The position numbers were made by a program, and so were the translations under genes. Under the pieces are notes generated by a model. That model was not told where the DNA came from and did not search any database. It saw only the letters and a program-made list of their open reading frames with translations. Below are positions 1 through 8,260 of a DNA stretch of 64,000 bases, piece by piece; the stretch's first letter is position 1, and each line of letters opens with the position of its first letter. This stretch comes from CBFFRJ01 sp051486985 (GTDB lineage Bacteria > Pseudomonadota > Gammaproteobacteria > Enterobacterales > Enterobacteriaceae): the NCBI RefSeq assembly GCF_051486985.1, contig NZ_JAHVDV010000006.1, forward strand, positions 107,513 to 171,512. The letters are read 5' to 3'.

Positions 1-277
1 TCACGGCAAAACTCGTCAAATGGATAAGCCGCTTGATGGTCGAGGGCTGAGCGGGAACATACAGCGGGCAGCGCCAGACGGTTGCCGCCCCCGTTTCCCG
101 GCGATAGCGCCAGGCTGACCAGGGCTTAGCGACACGCCATTGTGGATAGTACGGCGGCGCTGTAATTACGCGAACGTCATGGCCCTGCCGGGCCATCCAC
201 TCCACCATTTCGCCGGTGTATTTCCCGATACCGGTTAATTCCGGCGACGCGTTGATGCCGTAGACCAGAATTTTCAT
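1..277 (-). CDS. wcaI: WcaI, colanic acid fucosyltransferase (5' part only)
   Basis: The first 92 codons are present and the gene runs off the left edge. The start MKILVYGINASPELTGIGKY is nearly identical to E. coli WcaI, a GT4-type glycosyltransferase. In E. coli it adds the first fucose to the glucose on undecaprenyl pyrophosphate, at the cytoplasmic face of the inner membrane. The segment with PELTGIGKYTGEM is the N-terminal GT-B nucleotide-fold loop. The ATG overlaps the gmm stop (ATGA), so it is translationally coupled as the next gene of the colanic acid operon. Nothing can be said about the C-terminal half. Confidence 0.93.
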   Translation of the reverse strand, partial: MKILVYGINASPELTGIGKYTGEMVEWMARQGHDVRVITAPPYYPQWRVAKPWSAWRYRRETGAATVWRCPLYVPAQPSTIKRLIHLTSFAV

Positions 278-747
278 AGCCCCGGCACCCCACGCGCTTC
301 CTGGAAATAGGCGCGGCTGTTGTCGTGTACCAGCGGGTCAGCAATCAGTACATCCGGCGTCAGCCAGCGGTAGTCGTCGTGCTGATCCTGCGGTAACGCC
401 AGGGTGTCCTGATCCACGCGCAGTCTGAACCCCAGCACAATGTAGTGCGTGCTGAAGTCGCTTCCGGAGAAGTTATCGTCGTAGAAGTGTTGCCAGACGC
501 CATAAAATTCCCCGGCAGACATAGGAAGACGCAGGCCCAGTTCGGCCAGCGTCAGGCGTTCAAAGGCGACAGCCAGCGGCTCATCTTTCTGTACCCGCCC
601 CCCTGGCACGAACCAGTACCCCTGCGCGGGGCGGTTGGTGCGCTTACCGACCAGATACTCCCCATGCGCATTCTCAACGATAAGATCGACAGAAATGAGC
701 GGGGTAGAACGTACTACCGTGGCAAAATCGTCCGGACGTAAAAACAT
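274..747 (-). CDS. gmm: GDP-mannose mannosyl hydrolase (Nudix family)
   Basis: This 157-residue protein matches E. coli Gmm (NudD/WcaH) along its length. It hydrolyses GDP-mannose to GDP and mannose, and is thought to tune the GDP-mannose/GDP-fucose supply for colanic acid. The Nudix region starts at about G49-G50 with the family's altered signature (GGRVQKDE followed by FERLTLAELG), which lacks the canonical REUXEE glutamates, as is normal for GDP-mannose hydrolases. It lies 2 bases after fcl and overlaps wcaI by 4 bases, a tight operon position. The start codon is the only one that gives the family N-terminus MFLRPDDFATVVRS. Confidence 0.96.
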   Translation of the reverse strand: MFLRPDDFATVVRSTPLISVDLIVENAHGEYLVGKRTNRPAQGYWFVPGGRVQKDEPLAVAFERLTLAELGLRLPMSAGEFYGVWQHFYDDNFSGSDFSTHYIVLGFRLRVDQDTLALPQDQHDDYRWLTPDVLIADPLVHDNSRAYFQEARGVPGL

Positions 748-749
748 AG

Positions 750-1715
750 TTACCCCCTGAACCGCTGCTGGTTTTCAAGGAACCACTGGTAGGTGCTGGC
801 CAGCCCCTGCTCCAGGGAAATCTCGTGATACCAGCCAAGCGCATGCAGGCGTGTGACATCCAGCAGTTTGCGCGGCGTACCGTCGGGTTTTGTGGCATCA
901 AAGACCACGCGCCCTTTGTAGCCCACCACCTGTGCCAGCGTCTGCGCCAGTTCACGGATGGTGCAATCGATGCCGGTACCCACGTTAATGTGCGACAGCA
1001 TGGGCTGGGTATTCTCCTGCCACACGCTCTCATCAAGCTCCATCACATGGATACTGGCTGCCGCCATGTCGTCTACATGAAGGAACTCACGCATCGGGGT
1101 ACCGCTGCCCCATACCACCACATCTGGCGCATTGCTGACGGTCGCTTCGTGGAAGCGGCGAAGCAGTGCGGGTATCACATGGGAATTGCTCGGATGGAAG
1201 TTATCGTTCGGCCCGTACAGGTTCGTAGGCATCACCGAGCGATAGTCGCGGCCATGCTGACGGTTGTAGGACTCACAGAGCTTGATACCCGCAATTTTCG
1301 CAATGGCATAAGGCTCATTGGTGGCCTCAAGGGTGCCCTGCAGCAGTTCGCTTTCAGCGATGGGCTGGGCCGCCAGTTTCGGGTAGATGCACGAGGAGCC
1401 CAGGAACAACAATTTATTCACGTTATGCGTGTGCGCAGCGTGAATGATGTTGCTCTCGATCATCATGTTCTCGTAGATGAAATCTGCCGGGAAGGTGTTA
1501 TTGGCCACAATGCCCCCCACCTTCGCCGCCGCCAGGTAAACCTGATCGATGCGCTCGGTGGCAAAAAAAGCATTTACCGCAGCCGGGTCAAGGAGATCGA
1601 GCGCGTCGCGATTACGCAACACCAGCTCCACCTCCTCCCGCTGTTCAAGCTGGCGAACGATCGCCGAGCCGACCATGCCGCGGTGACCCGCGACAAAGAT
1701 ACGTTTTTTCGTCAT
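750..1715 (-). CDS. fcl: GDP-L-fucose synthase
   Basis: At 321 residues it has the same length as E. coli Fcl (WcaG). It epimerises and reduces GDP-4-keto-6-deoxymannose to GDP-L-fucose with NADPH in the cytosol, the second step after Gmd. The Rossmann signature GHRGMVGS is at residues 10-17. The SDR catalytic set is in the expected places: S107 and C109 in GSSCIYPK, and Y136-x3-K140 in YAIAK. It follows gmd after 2 bases and precedes gmm by 2 bases, so the GDP-fucose genes are translated as a block. No odd features. Confidence 0.97.
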   Translation of the reverse strand: MTKKRIFVAGHRGMVGSAIVRQLEQREEVELVLRNRDALDLLDPAAVNAFFATERIDQVYLAAAKVGGIVANNTFPADFIYENMMIESNIIHAAHTHNVNKLLFLGSSCIYPKLAAQPIAESELLQGTLEATNEPYAIAKIAGIKLCESYNRQHGRDYRSVMPTNLYGPNDNFHPSNSHVIPALLRRFHEATVSNAPDVVVWGSGTPMREFLHVDDMAAASIHVMELDESVWQENTQPMLSHINVGTGIDCTIRELAQTLAQVVGYKGRVVFDATKPDGTPRKLLDVTRLHALGWYHEISLEQGLASTYQWFLENQQRFRG

Positions 1716-1717
1716 GC

Positions 1718-2839
1718 TCAGGACTCCAGCGCGATGGCCACCTCGTAGCCGTGGGCCCGCAGCAACGAGTGTTTTTTCGCTGCTTCAAGATCGTGTGCCA
1801 CCATCTCGGAGACCATTTCCTGCAGCGTGGTTTCTGGTTTCCAGCCCAGCTTCTCATGCGCTTTCGTCGGGTCGCCCAGCAGGGTTTCCACTTCAGCAGG
1901 ACGGAAATAGCGTGGATCAACGGCAACAATCACATCACCTGGCTTCACGCCCGGCGCATCATGCCCGGTAACAGAGACCACAATCCCTTTCTCTTCCACA
2001 CCTTTACCTTCAAAGCGCAGTTTGATGCCAAGCTGAGCCGCCGCCATCTCAACGAACTGACGCACCGAATACTGAACGCCTGTGGCGATAACGAAATCTT
2101 CAGGTTTGTCCTGCTGCAGCATCATCCACTGCATTTTTACGTAGTCTTTGGCATGGCCCCAGTCACGCAGGGAGTCCATGTTGCCGAGGTAGAGGCAGGA
2201 CTCCAGTCCCTGGGCAATGTTGGCAATCGCACGGGTGATTTTGCGGGTCACGAAAGTCTCGCCACGACGCGGGGATTCGTGGTTAAACAGGATACCGTTG
2301 CACGCGTACATGCCATAAGATTCACGGTAGTTGACGGTGATCCAGTAAGCGTAGAGTTTTGCCACGGCATACGGAGAGCGCGGGTAGAACGGCGTGGTCT
2401 CTTTCTGCGGAATTTCCTGCACCAGACCGTACAGTTCGGAGGTGGAGGCCTGGTAGAAACGGGTTTTCTTTTCAAGACCCAGGAAGCGAATCGCCTCCAG
2501 CAGACGCAAAGTACCCATACCGTCAACGTCGGCAGTGTATTCCGGTGATTCGAAAGAGACCGCCACGTGGCTCATCGCGCCCAGGTTATACACCTCATCC
2601 GGCTGCACTTCCTGCAAAATACGGGTCAGGTTGGAGGAGTCGGTCAGGTCACCGTAGTGCAGATGAAACTTAGGATTGCTGGCATGTGGATCCTGGTAAA
2701 TATGATCGACACGTTCAGTATTAAAGGAAGAAGCACGGCGTTTAATACCATGAACCTCGTAGCCTTTCTCCAGAAGCAGTTCCGCCAGATAAGAACCATC
2801 TTGCCCGGTTACGCCGGTGATGAGAGCGACTTTTGACAT
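1718..2839 (-). CDS. gmd: GDP-mannose 4,6-dehydratase
   Basis: This 373-residue SDR enzyme converts GDP-D-mannose to GDP-4-keto-6-deoxy-D-mannose, the committed step to GDP-fucose. The NADP-binding glycine motif GVTGQDG is at residues 9-15. The catalytic T133, E135, Y157 and K161 are all present (STSELYG and SPYAVAKLYAYW). Length and sequence match E. coli Gmd. It lies 27 bases after wcaF and 2 bases before fcl. No sign of transfer or damage. Confidence 0.97.
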   Translation of the reverse strand: MSKVALITGVTGQDGSYLAELLLEKGYEVHGIKRRASSFNTERVDHIYQDPHASNPKFHLHYGDLTDSSNLTRILQEVQPDEVYNLGAMSHVAVSFESPEYTADVDGMGTLRLLEAIRFLGLEKKTRFYQASTSELYGLVQEIPQKETTPFYPRSPYAVAKLYAYWITVNYRESYGMYACNGILFNHESPRRGETFVTRKITRAIANIAQGLESCLYLGNMDSLRDWGHAKDYVKMQWMMLQQDKPEDFVIATGVQYSVRQFVEMAAAQLGIKLRFEGKGVEEKGIVVSVTGHDAPGVKPGDVIVAVDPRYFRPAEVETLLGDPTKAHEKLGWKPETTLQEMVSEMVAHDLEAAKKHSLLRAHGYEVAIALES

Positions 2840-2866
2840 TTTCTATTCCTCTGTACTTATCAGAAA

Positions 2867-3415
2867 TTATTCAGTTTCTACGCGTTCGCGTATCACCACT
2901 GCGGGATTGCCCCGGCAAATTTTGTTTGCCGCAAGCGTCTTAAAAACACTGCTACGCGCACCGACGACCGTTCCGTCGCCAATGCAGACACCGGGCGCAA
3001 CGAAGACATCCGTCGCCAGCCAGCATTTATCGCCAATCACAATCGGCTGCGCATTAATATCAAAATGCGCGCTCATATAATCGTGACTGCCCGTACACAA
3101 ATAACACTTCTGCGAAATCACCGAGTTAGCCCCAATAGTAATATCGCCTAAGGTGTATAACACCGCGTCATCACCCACCCAGCTGTAATCGCCAAGGGTA
3201 AGTTTCCACGGATAAGTAATTTTCACTGAAGGACGTATTACTACGTTTTTTCCGATTTTTGCTCCAAACAGACGTAGCAAAAAAGCCCGCCAGCGATACA
3301 TAATTTGTGGCGACCAGGCAAATAAGGTTGACTGTACCGCCCACCACAGCTGAACTTTAATAGCATTGCCGCCCCGAAAGCCTTTCGGCACGGAAAATCC
3401 TTGTAATTCTTGCAT
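2867..3415 (-). CDS. wcaF: WcaF, colanic acid O-acetyltransferase
   Basis: This 182-residue left-handed beta-helix acetyltransferase has the same length as E. coli WcaF. E. coli work assigns it to O-acetylation of the growing colanic acid repeat unit (fucose) using acetyl-CoA. Imperfect hexapeptide repeats run from about residue 50 to 170 (IGKNVVI, LGDYSWVGDDAV, IGANSVI, IGDGTVVGA), and the histidine of the GSHDY segment is the usual catalytic-type histidine. It sits between wcaE (35 bases away) and gmd (27 bases away) in the operon. Confidence 0.95.
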   Translation of the reverse strand: MQELQGFSVPKGFRGGNAIKVQLWWAVQSTLFAWSPQIMYRWRAFLLRLFGAKIGKNVVIRPSVKITYPWKLTLGDYSWVGDDAVLYTLGDITIGANSVISQKCYLCTGSHDYMSAHFDINAQPIVIGDKCWLATDVFVAPGVCIGDGTVVGARSSVFKTLAANKICRGNPAVVIRERVETE

Positions 3416-3450
3416 TATTAACCCTTAGCGCTCGGTGCTATTTTTTCTTA

Positions 3451-4200
3451 TCACCAGGATTTGTTATATAAGGCTTTTGTTTTACCGGTAGTACGTAGCC
3501 GTAGGAGATAAGATAATTGCGCCCAAAATCCCGGTACGCGTAATATCTTGCGCTGGACATTGCGCGCATCCTGGCATAATTCCAGATTATTCGAGGTTGA
3601 CACGCCGCCCATAGAGAATTCGGAAATTAATCCCGTCAGGCGTTTAAACGGAAAACCTGCTTTATACATTCTTGCAGCCAGAGCGTAATCGGAAGAAACT
3701 TTATATTGTAAGTCGTAGGGGTAGGTTTTCAGCGCACTTACCGGGAAGAATATCGCCTGATGGCTGGCCGGTAAGCTGTGGTAAATATACCAACCGTGTT
3801 TAGCGCCACGGCGAATTTTGGTGCCATCGCCAAAATCTAATAACGCATCGGCAATATACATCGCATTATCACGGGCACCGGCAAGCTGGCGAATCACATT
3901 TACGCTGTCAGCGTGCAGAATATCGCCAGAGTTCAGGAACAGCGCGAAGCGGCCGTTCGCCATATCGATACCCTTGTTCATGGCATCGTAAATACCATTA
4001 TCTTTCTCGCTTACGTAACGTAAGTTGTACTGACCCTTAAGGTTTTCGAGAAATTCTACTGTACCATCCTGCGAGCCGCCATCAACCACAACCCACTCGA
4101 ACGTCACGTCGGTTGCCTCAGCGAGATGCGCCAGTGACGCCCAGGTTTTCACAATGCCTTCGTAATTTCGAAACGCAACGGTAATAATACTTAGCAGCAT
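3451..4200 (-). CDS. wcaE: WcaE, family 2 glycosyltransferase
   Basis: This GT-A fold transferase is about 249 residues and is assigned in E. coli to adding the second fucose of the colanic acid repeat. The N-terminus MLLSIITVAFRN, the WVVVDGGSQDGT loop and the LNSGD metal/nucleotide region are typical of GT2. I choose the ATG at 4200: a GAGG Shine-Dalgarno lies 8 bases upstream and the E. coli protein begins MLLSIITVAFRN. An in-frame GTG at 4209 adds only three residues. It follows wcaD by 13 bases. Confidence 0.93.
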   Translation of the reverse strand: MLLSIITVAFRNYEGIVKTWASLAHLAEATDVTFEWVVVDGGSQDGTVEFLENLKGQYNLRYVSEKDNGIYDAMNKGIDMANGRFALFLNSGDILHADSVNVIRQLAGARDNAMYIADALLDFGDGTKIRRGAKHGWYIYHSLPASHQAIFFPVSALKTYPYDLQYKVSSDYALAARMYKAGFPFKRLTGLISEFSMGGVSTSNNLELCQDARNVQRKILRVPGFWAQLSYLLRLRTTGKTKALYNKSW

Positions 4201-4213
4201 GTGACGCACCTCA

Positions 4214-5434
4214 TCAGGAACTCGTTATATTCAGCGCTTTGCGCAGAATAAACGGGCAGACAATTAAAAAAGCGTATTCTGGACTAAAAATCGAACCGGT
4301 AAAGAACAACGATATCGGCGTAAAGAGATAAAGCTGAACACGATAATTCTGATTATCACCAAATGCGTTCATCATCATCTTCATGACTTTTATCAGATAC
4401 CACGCGGTTAATATTACAGCGAACCACGAAAAATAAATTATTAACAGATACAGGCCATTGTCTATGGTTTTACCCACATCCGCACCGTTAAAGATTCCGA
4501 ATGATGCGACATATTCATAAAGTGAGCCAAATCTTACTACACCATCAACATTGGTCAGGGAATATCCCACCATCACAAGCGGACCAATGATGCGATAATA
4601 AGAGGATGAGCCTTCTGTTCCTAGATCACCGAGACGTTCCGCAATATAAGGAAAGGCGAAGACAACCCCGACTACAAATACGGCCAATGAAATGATGGCC
4701 AAAGGAAGTTTCTTGCGGATCGCCTCTTTGTTCAGATACTGAAAAGCCCACTCCAGTAAATAGAACAGGATAAATGTCATAACCCCGGAAAACGATCCTG
4801 AAAGAACTATCCCTGCCAAAATCATAGCATCGGTCTTTGGCGTTTTGATACCAAACTGTTTGATGCTGAGCCAAATTGAGATTAACGCCAGAGCAAAGAA
4901 TGCCGGTTCGAAATAAAGTGCAGTGGTTCGCTTACCGCCAAATTTGATAAAATTCAGCACGTAACTGTTACTGTAAATCAGATATTTCGAAATTGTCTCC
5001 ATCAAACTACTGCCGCCACTGAGAATAATTTGCGCCATTTCGGCGGCCGCCAGCATGACAACCAGCCCTACCACCAGCCAGAAAAAGCGCAATATCTTAC
5101 GGTGGTTATGGGGCGATATCGTCTTAAAGCGAATACTCCAGACCATGCCAATAATGATAACGATATAGACAAACAGCATGGTTGAGGTGACGTACTTACC
5201 AGCATTGAGCGACTGACCAAAGAGGTAGTTAAACAGCGTTAACGCTGCCCCTGCTCCCAGGGCAATCATTAACTTCTTCAGGTTAATTTTGTCTACATAC
5301 AGCAGTAACAGCAGCGGAAGAAACGTCACAATGGTTATCGGGAAGCTTTCGCCAAGCTGGAGAAGTTTGACGTTCACCAGCAGATAGATAAGCGGCAGCA
5401 GAAGATAACTACAGATTCTGATAGAACGAGACAT
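4214..5434 (-). CDS. wcaD: WcaD, colanic acid polymerase (Wzy-type)
   Basis: This is a multi-spanning inner-membrane protein of about 406 residues with roughly 10-11 hydrophobic segments, matching E. coli WcaD (405 residues). It is the Wzy-type polymerase that joins repeat units on the periplasmic face. The open frame extends upstream to 5704, but that stretch is arginine- and proline-rich shadow of wcaC. The family N-terminus SIRICSYLLLPLIYLLVNVK begins right after the ATG at 5434. With this start it overlaps wcaC by 26 bases. Confidence 0.93.
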   Translation of the reverse strand: MSRSIRICSYLLLPLIYLLVNVKLLQLGESFPITIVTFLPLLLLLYVDKINLKKLMIALGAGAALTLFNYLFGQSLNAGKYVTSTMLFVYIVIIIGMVWSIRFKTISPHNHRKILRFFWLVVGLVVMLAAAEMAQIILSGGSSLMETISKYLIYSNSYVLNFIKFGGKRTTALYFEPAFFALALISIWLSIKQFGIKTPKTDAMILAGIVLSGSFSGVMTFILFYLLEWAFQYLNKEAIRKKLPLAIISLAVFVVGVVFAFPYIAERLGDLGTEGSSSYYRIIGPLVMVGYSLTNVDGVVRFGSLYEYVASFGIFNGADVGKTIDNGLYLLIIYFSWFAVILTAWYLIKVMKMMMNAFGDNQNYRVQLYLFTPISLFFTGSIFSPEYAFLIVCPFILRKALNITSS

Positions 5435-6626
5435 ATTCCTCCAGCATCTGTTGACCACTGTAGGCGACGCGGCTGCGGGCGCTGAACGCCTCAAGCGACG
5501 TGGCAAAAACAGCCTGGGCAATATCGGCTTTAGACTGTTGCACCAGAGGGAGGATCTCCTCAGCGCGGAAGGTTTTTCCCCCGGATTTATGCAGCACCTC
5601 ACGCGCTGCATCGCTGTGGGTCGCGATGACCGGTACGCCAATCGACAGCGCTTCACACAAAATGAGCGGGTAATTATCCACTCTTGAGGTGAACAGTAAC
5701 GCATCCATCTGGTTCAGCTCGCTCATCAGTTGGCGTTTATCGGTCATAAAACCATGATTCACCACGTTGGGACCTTCAAAAGGCGAAAACTTACCGAAGG
5801 TATGCAGCTCAACGTTTTCGCCGGTGGCGATGACGTCACGCACCAGTTTCTGGTTGGTCTTCCCGTCATAGCGCAGGTCATGGGCCACCACGGCAATTTT
5901 CGGGCGACCGCGCGTCACGGTGACCGGCGACAAATCGGCCAGAATCGCTTCGGTAGCCACATCGATGCCGTTATTGATGATGCGGCAGCGCCCTGCGCCG
6001 TAAAGGCTGTTAAAAGCGTCGGCAACATGCTGGCTGGGGGAGATAAACTGACAGCCGAGCGCCAGCATTTCACGAAACCACTGCCGCTTTTGCCCTACAA
6101 GACGATGGGCACGATCGACCTTCACCGGCGGATAATTGGTCAGCGTCGGACAGGCCTCGCAGCCGGTTTTCCAGCCCTCACAACCATCAGTGAAGGCGCA
6201 GCGTCCGGTCACACTCCAGTGATCGTGCAGGGTCCAGACCAGAGTCACATCCGGTTTATGGGTTTTCACTTTCTGACAGAAGGTGACGACGTCCGCCAGA
6301 TTGAGCCAGTAGCTGTGCATCACATGAAAATGCAGCACTACCGGGCCGCTGGTACGGCTGACCGTCCGGTAGAGGTTGTTAAGGTTGCCAAACAGGTCGC
6401 GGTTAAACAGACGAAACAGCGCCAGGTTGGCAAGGGAGGTCAGGCGCGGTGTCTGCTTTATCACCTGGGGGTAATCATTGTGACTGACGCTTTTCTTACC
6501 GCCTTTGCCGTACCCATAAACAAAGCGGGAGTGCATCCCTTTTTGTAACGCGCGCTGATGTAAATCCAGCGCTACGCCAGCGGCGCCCCCTTCAGCAAGG
6601 CGCACGTTAAATTGTAATATCTTCAT
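5409..6626 (-). CDS. wcaC: WcaC, GT4 glycosyltransferase
   Basis: It has 405 residues, like E. coli WcaC, which adds galactose to the fucosylated intermediate. It has a two-domain GT-B fold: the N-terminal glycine loop is LAEGGAAGVALDLH (about 10-24), and the C-terminal donor-binding region carries SRVDNYPLILCEALSIGVPVI, the E-x7-E-like motif of GT4. A cysteine cluster (about residues 145-165, GRCAFTDGCEGWKTGCEAC) is shared with the E. coli protein. The start overlaps the wcaB stop by 4 bases. Confidence 0.95.
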   Translation of the reverse strand: MKILQFNVRLAEGGAAGVALDLHQRALQKGMHSRFVYGYGKGGKKSVSHNDYPQVIKQTPRLTSLANLALFRLFNRDLFGNLNNLYRTVSRTSGPVVLHFHVMHSYWLNLADVVTFCQKVKTHKPDVTLVWTLHDHWSVTGRCAFTDGCEGWKTGCEACPTLTNYPPVKVDRAHRLVGQKRQWFREMLALGCQFISPSQHVADAFNSLYGAGRCRIINNGIDVATEAILADLSPVTVTRGRPKIAVVAHDLRYDGKTNQKLVRDVIATGENVELHTFGKFSPFEGPNVVNHGFMTDKRQLMSELNQMDALLFTSRVDNYPLILCEALSIGVPVIATHSDAAREVLHKSGGKTFRAEEILPLVQQSKADIAQAVFATSLEAFSARSRVAYSGQQMLEEYVSFYQNL

Positions 6627-7114
6627 TTAATCACCTTCACGCGGGCTTTCTCGCCCACCACCAGCGCGTTGTCCGGCACGCTGTCCAGAACCACGCTGCC
6701 CGCTCCGATAACCACGTTATTGCCGATGGTTATCTCTCCCAGCAGGACCACATTCGCCCCCAGCTCAACCCCGTTACCAATCACCGGGCAGGCGAGTGTC
6801 TCTGCCCCACGGTTACCGATGGTTACGCCGTGGCGAATGGTGAAATCATCACCCGCGACCACATGCTTGTTAATCACCACGGCATAGCCATGATGAATGG
6901 TAAAACGCCGACCAATGGTCGCCGCCGCCTGAATCTCGTAACCGAACAGACATTCGGTAATGAAACGGTAGGCCAGCAGGATCGGAGCTGCCCACAGGTT
7001 GTGCAGGACATTTTTTTTTCGCCATACCGAGCAGAAGTGAGCGATGCGATACGCCGCCACCATACAGCACGGACGCAAACTCCAGTGGTTGGCGCGAAAA
7101 TCTTCCAGACGCAT
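6623..7114 (-). CDS. wcaB: WcaB, colanic acid O-acetyltransferase
   Basis: This 163-residue serine-acetyltransferase-like protein matches E. coli WcaB (162 residues), a second O-acetyltransferase of colanic acid assembly. The beta-helix carries hexapeptide turns IGRRFTIHHGYAVVI, IRHGVTIGNRG, IGNGVELGANVVLLG and IGNNVVIGAGSVV, with the IHHG and IRHG histidines near the active site. The ATG shares one base with the wcaA stop (TAATG) and the end overlaps wcaC by 4 bases. A run of eight T (plus strand) at about 7012-7019 is a possible slippage tract but the frame is intact. Confidence 0.95.
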   Translation of the reverse strand: MRLEDFRANHWSLRPCCMVAAYRIAHFCSVWRKKNVLHNLWAAPILLAYRFITECLFGYEIQAAATIGRRFTIHHGYAVVINKHVVAGDDFTIRHGVTIGNRGAETLACPVIGNGVELGANVVLLGEITIGNNVVIGAGSVVLDSVPDNALVVGEKARVKVIK

Positions 7115-7956
7115 TATTTCCCCCGCAGGCCATCGGCCAGACGCTTACCGTTACGCACGGACAAGAGGGTAAATAAGGTGCGCCAGTTCATGCGCTTATT
7201 GCGGATTTGATAAAGCGTAAACAGCTGATATTTCTTACTGGCTCGGTCAAATTTGGCTTTGTGTTTACGGTAAAAATGGAAGTAGCCGGAGAACTTTTTC
7301 GGCGACGAGGTGATCTGCATTTCACCGTGATTAATGTGCAGGATCTGAGTGGCCTTTTCGATTTTCCAGGGTTCACCGTACTGCTCTACCATGCGCAGAA
7401 AAATGTCGTAATCCTGCGCGGCTTTCAGTTGCGTATCAAACAGGCACTCCTTAAAACGCCATGACCAGCTGAACACCTGGTTGCCAACAATGTTGCGCTT
7501 GTAGAACAGCTTGCGGGAAAACGGCGATTTCGGGTACAGCGGCAGGCTGGCAGGCTGCGAGTAAACTTCACCCTGACAGACATAGTCGTTGGCATATAAA
7601 AACGCCCGCGTTTTAAGATGATGGCAATGCGCCAGGAAGACCGACAGGCGGTCAGGCGTCCATTCGTCATCGTCATCGATGCCGGTAATAAACTGCCCGG
7701 TGGCTTGCATAATGGCCTGGTTACGCACGGCGCATGCCCCGGAGTTAAAAGGATTGCGGGTATAGCGCACGCGCGCATCACCCAGCTCGTTCACAAAGCG
7801 CTCCAGTTGTTCAAAGGTCGTTGAGCAGTCATCGACAATGATCATTTCCCAGTGGTCATAATCCTGGCGCAGCACCGATTTAATGGCACGAATTGCCAGC
7901 TGCTGACGGTTCCACGTCGGCATATAAATCGAGATTAATGGACGTTCTGTGGTCAT
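7114..7956 (-). CDS. wcaA: WcaA, family 2 glycosyltransferase
   Basis: About 280 residues, matching E. coli WcaA (279), which is assigned the glucuronic acid transfer step of colanic acid. GT2 features: YMPTWNRQQLAIRAIKSVL at the N-terminus, IIVDDCST, and GIDDDDEW as the DXD-type metal site. The ATG at 7956 is preceded by GGGGAA and gives the family N-terminus MTTERPLISIYMPTW. A longer in-frame start at 7989 would reach into the repeat array and is unlikely. It is the first wca gene after wzc and is separated from it by that array. Confidence 0.94.
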   Translation of the reverse strand: MTTERPLISIYMPTWNRQQLAIRAIKSVLRQDYDHWEMIIVDDCSTTFEQLERFVNELGDARVRYTRNPFNSGACAVRNQAIMQATGQFITGIDDDDEWTPDRLSVFLAHCHHLKTRAFLYANDYVCQGEVYSQPASLPLYPKSPFSRKLFYKRNIVGNQVFSWSWRFKECLFDTQLKAAQDYDIFLRMVEQYGEPWKIEKATQILHINHGEMQITSSPKKFSGYFHFYRKHKAKFDRASKKYQLFTLYQIRNKRMNWRTLFTLLSVRNGKRLADGLRGK

Positions 7957-7990
7957 TTTTTCCCCGACTGTTTGAAGTGTTGTGCGCATA

Positions 7991-8240
7991 TTCCCCTCAC
8001 CCTACCCCTCTCCCCTGAGGGGAGAGGGAACGGTTTGCGCCTTTCAGCCTCTCCCTCAGGAGAAGAGGAAACGGTTTCGCCTTTCAGCCTCTCCCTCACG
8101 GGAAGAGGAAACGGTTTGCGCTTTTCAGCCTCTCCCTCACGAGAAGAGGAAACGGTTTCGCTTTTCCCCCTCCCCAGTTGAAAAGGAAACGGTTTCGCTT
8201 TTCCCCCTCTCCCCTGTGGGGAGAGGGAGGGGTGAGGGGT
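7991..8240. repeat. Repeat array with palindromic ends between wzc and wcaA
   Basis: Five copies of a 37-41 base unit can be followed by the word CGGTTT at 8031, 8072, 8112, 8153 and 8190. Each unit has the form CGGTTT-CGC-(C)TTTTCAGCCTCTCCCTCA-x-GAAGAGGAAA. The array is closed by two near-identical inverted blocks of about 36 bases: 7991-8030 and 8200-8240. Each block contains its own hairpin (CCCTCTCCCC / GGGGAGAGGG). The same hairpin family recurs near 63560 and 63705. It is non-coding on either strand. It resembles REP/MITE-type intergenic repeats and could act as a processing or attenuation point inside the operon. Confidence 0.85.
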
Positions 8241-8260
8241 ACAGAGCCAACATGGCTTTA

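Noticed and set aside
5435..5704. N-terminal extension of WcaD giving 496 residues
   Set aside because: The extension is the shadow of wcaC; the family N-terminus starts exactly at 5434.
8031..8196. Regularly spaced repeats resembling a CRISPR array
   Set aside because: The whole 37-41 base unit is repeated, with no unique spacers, no cas genes and units bounded by hairpin blocks.
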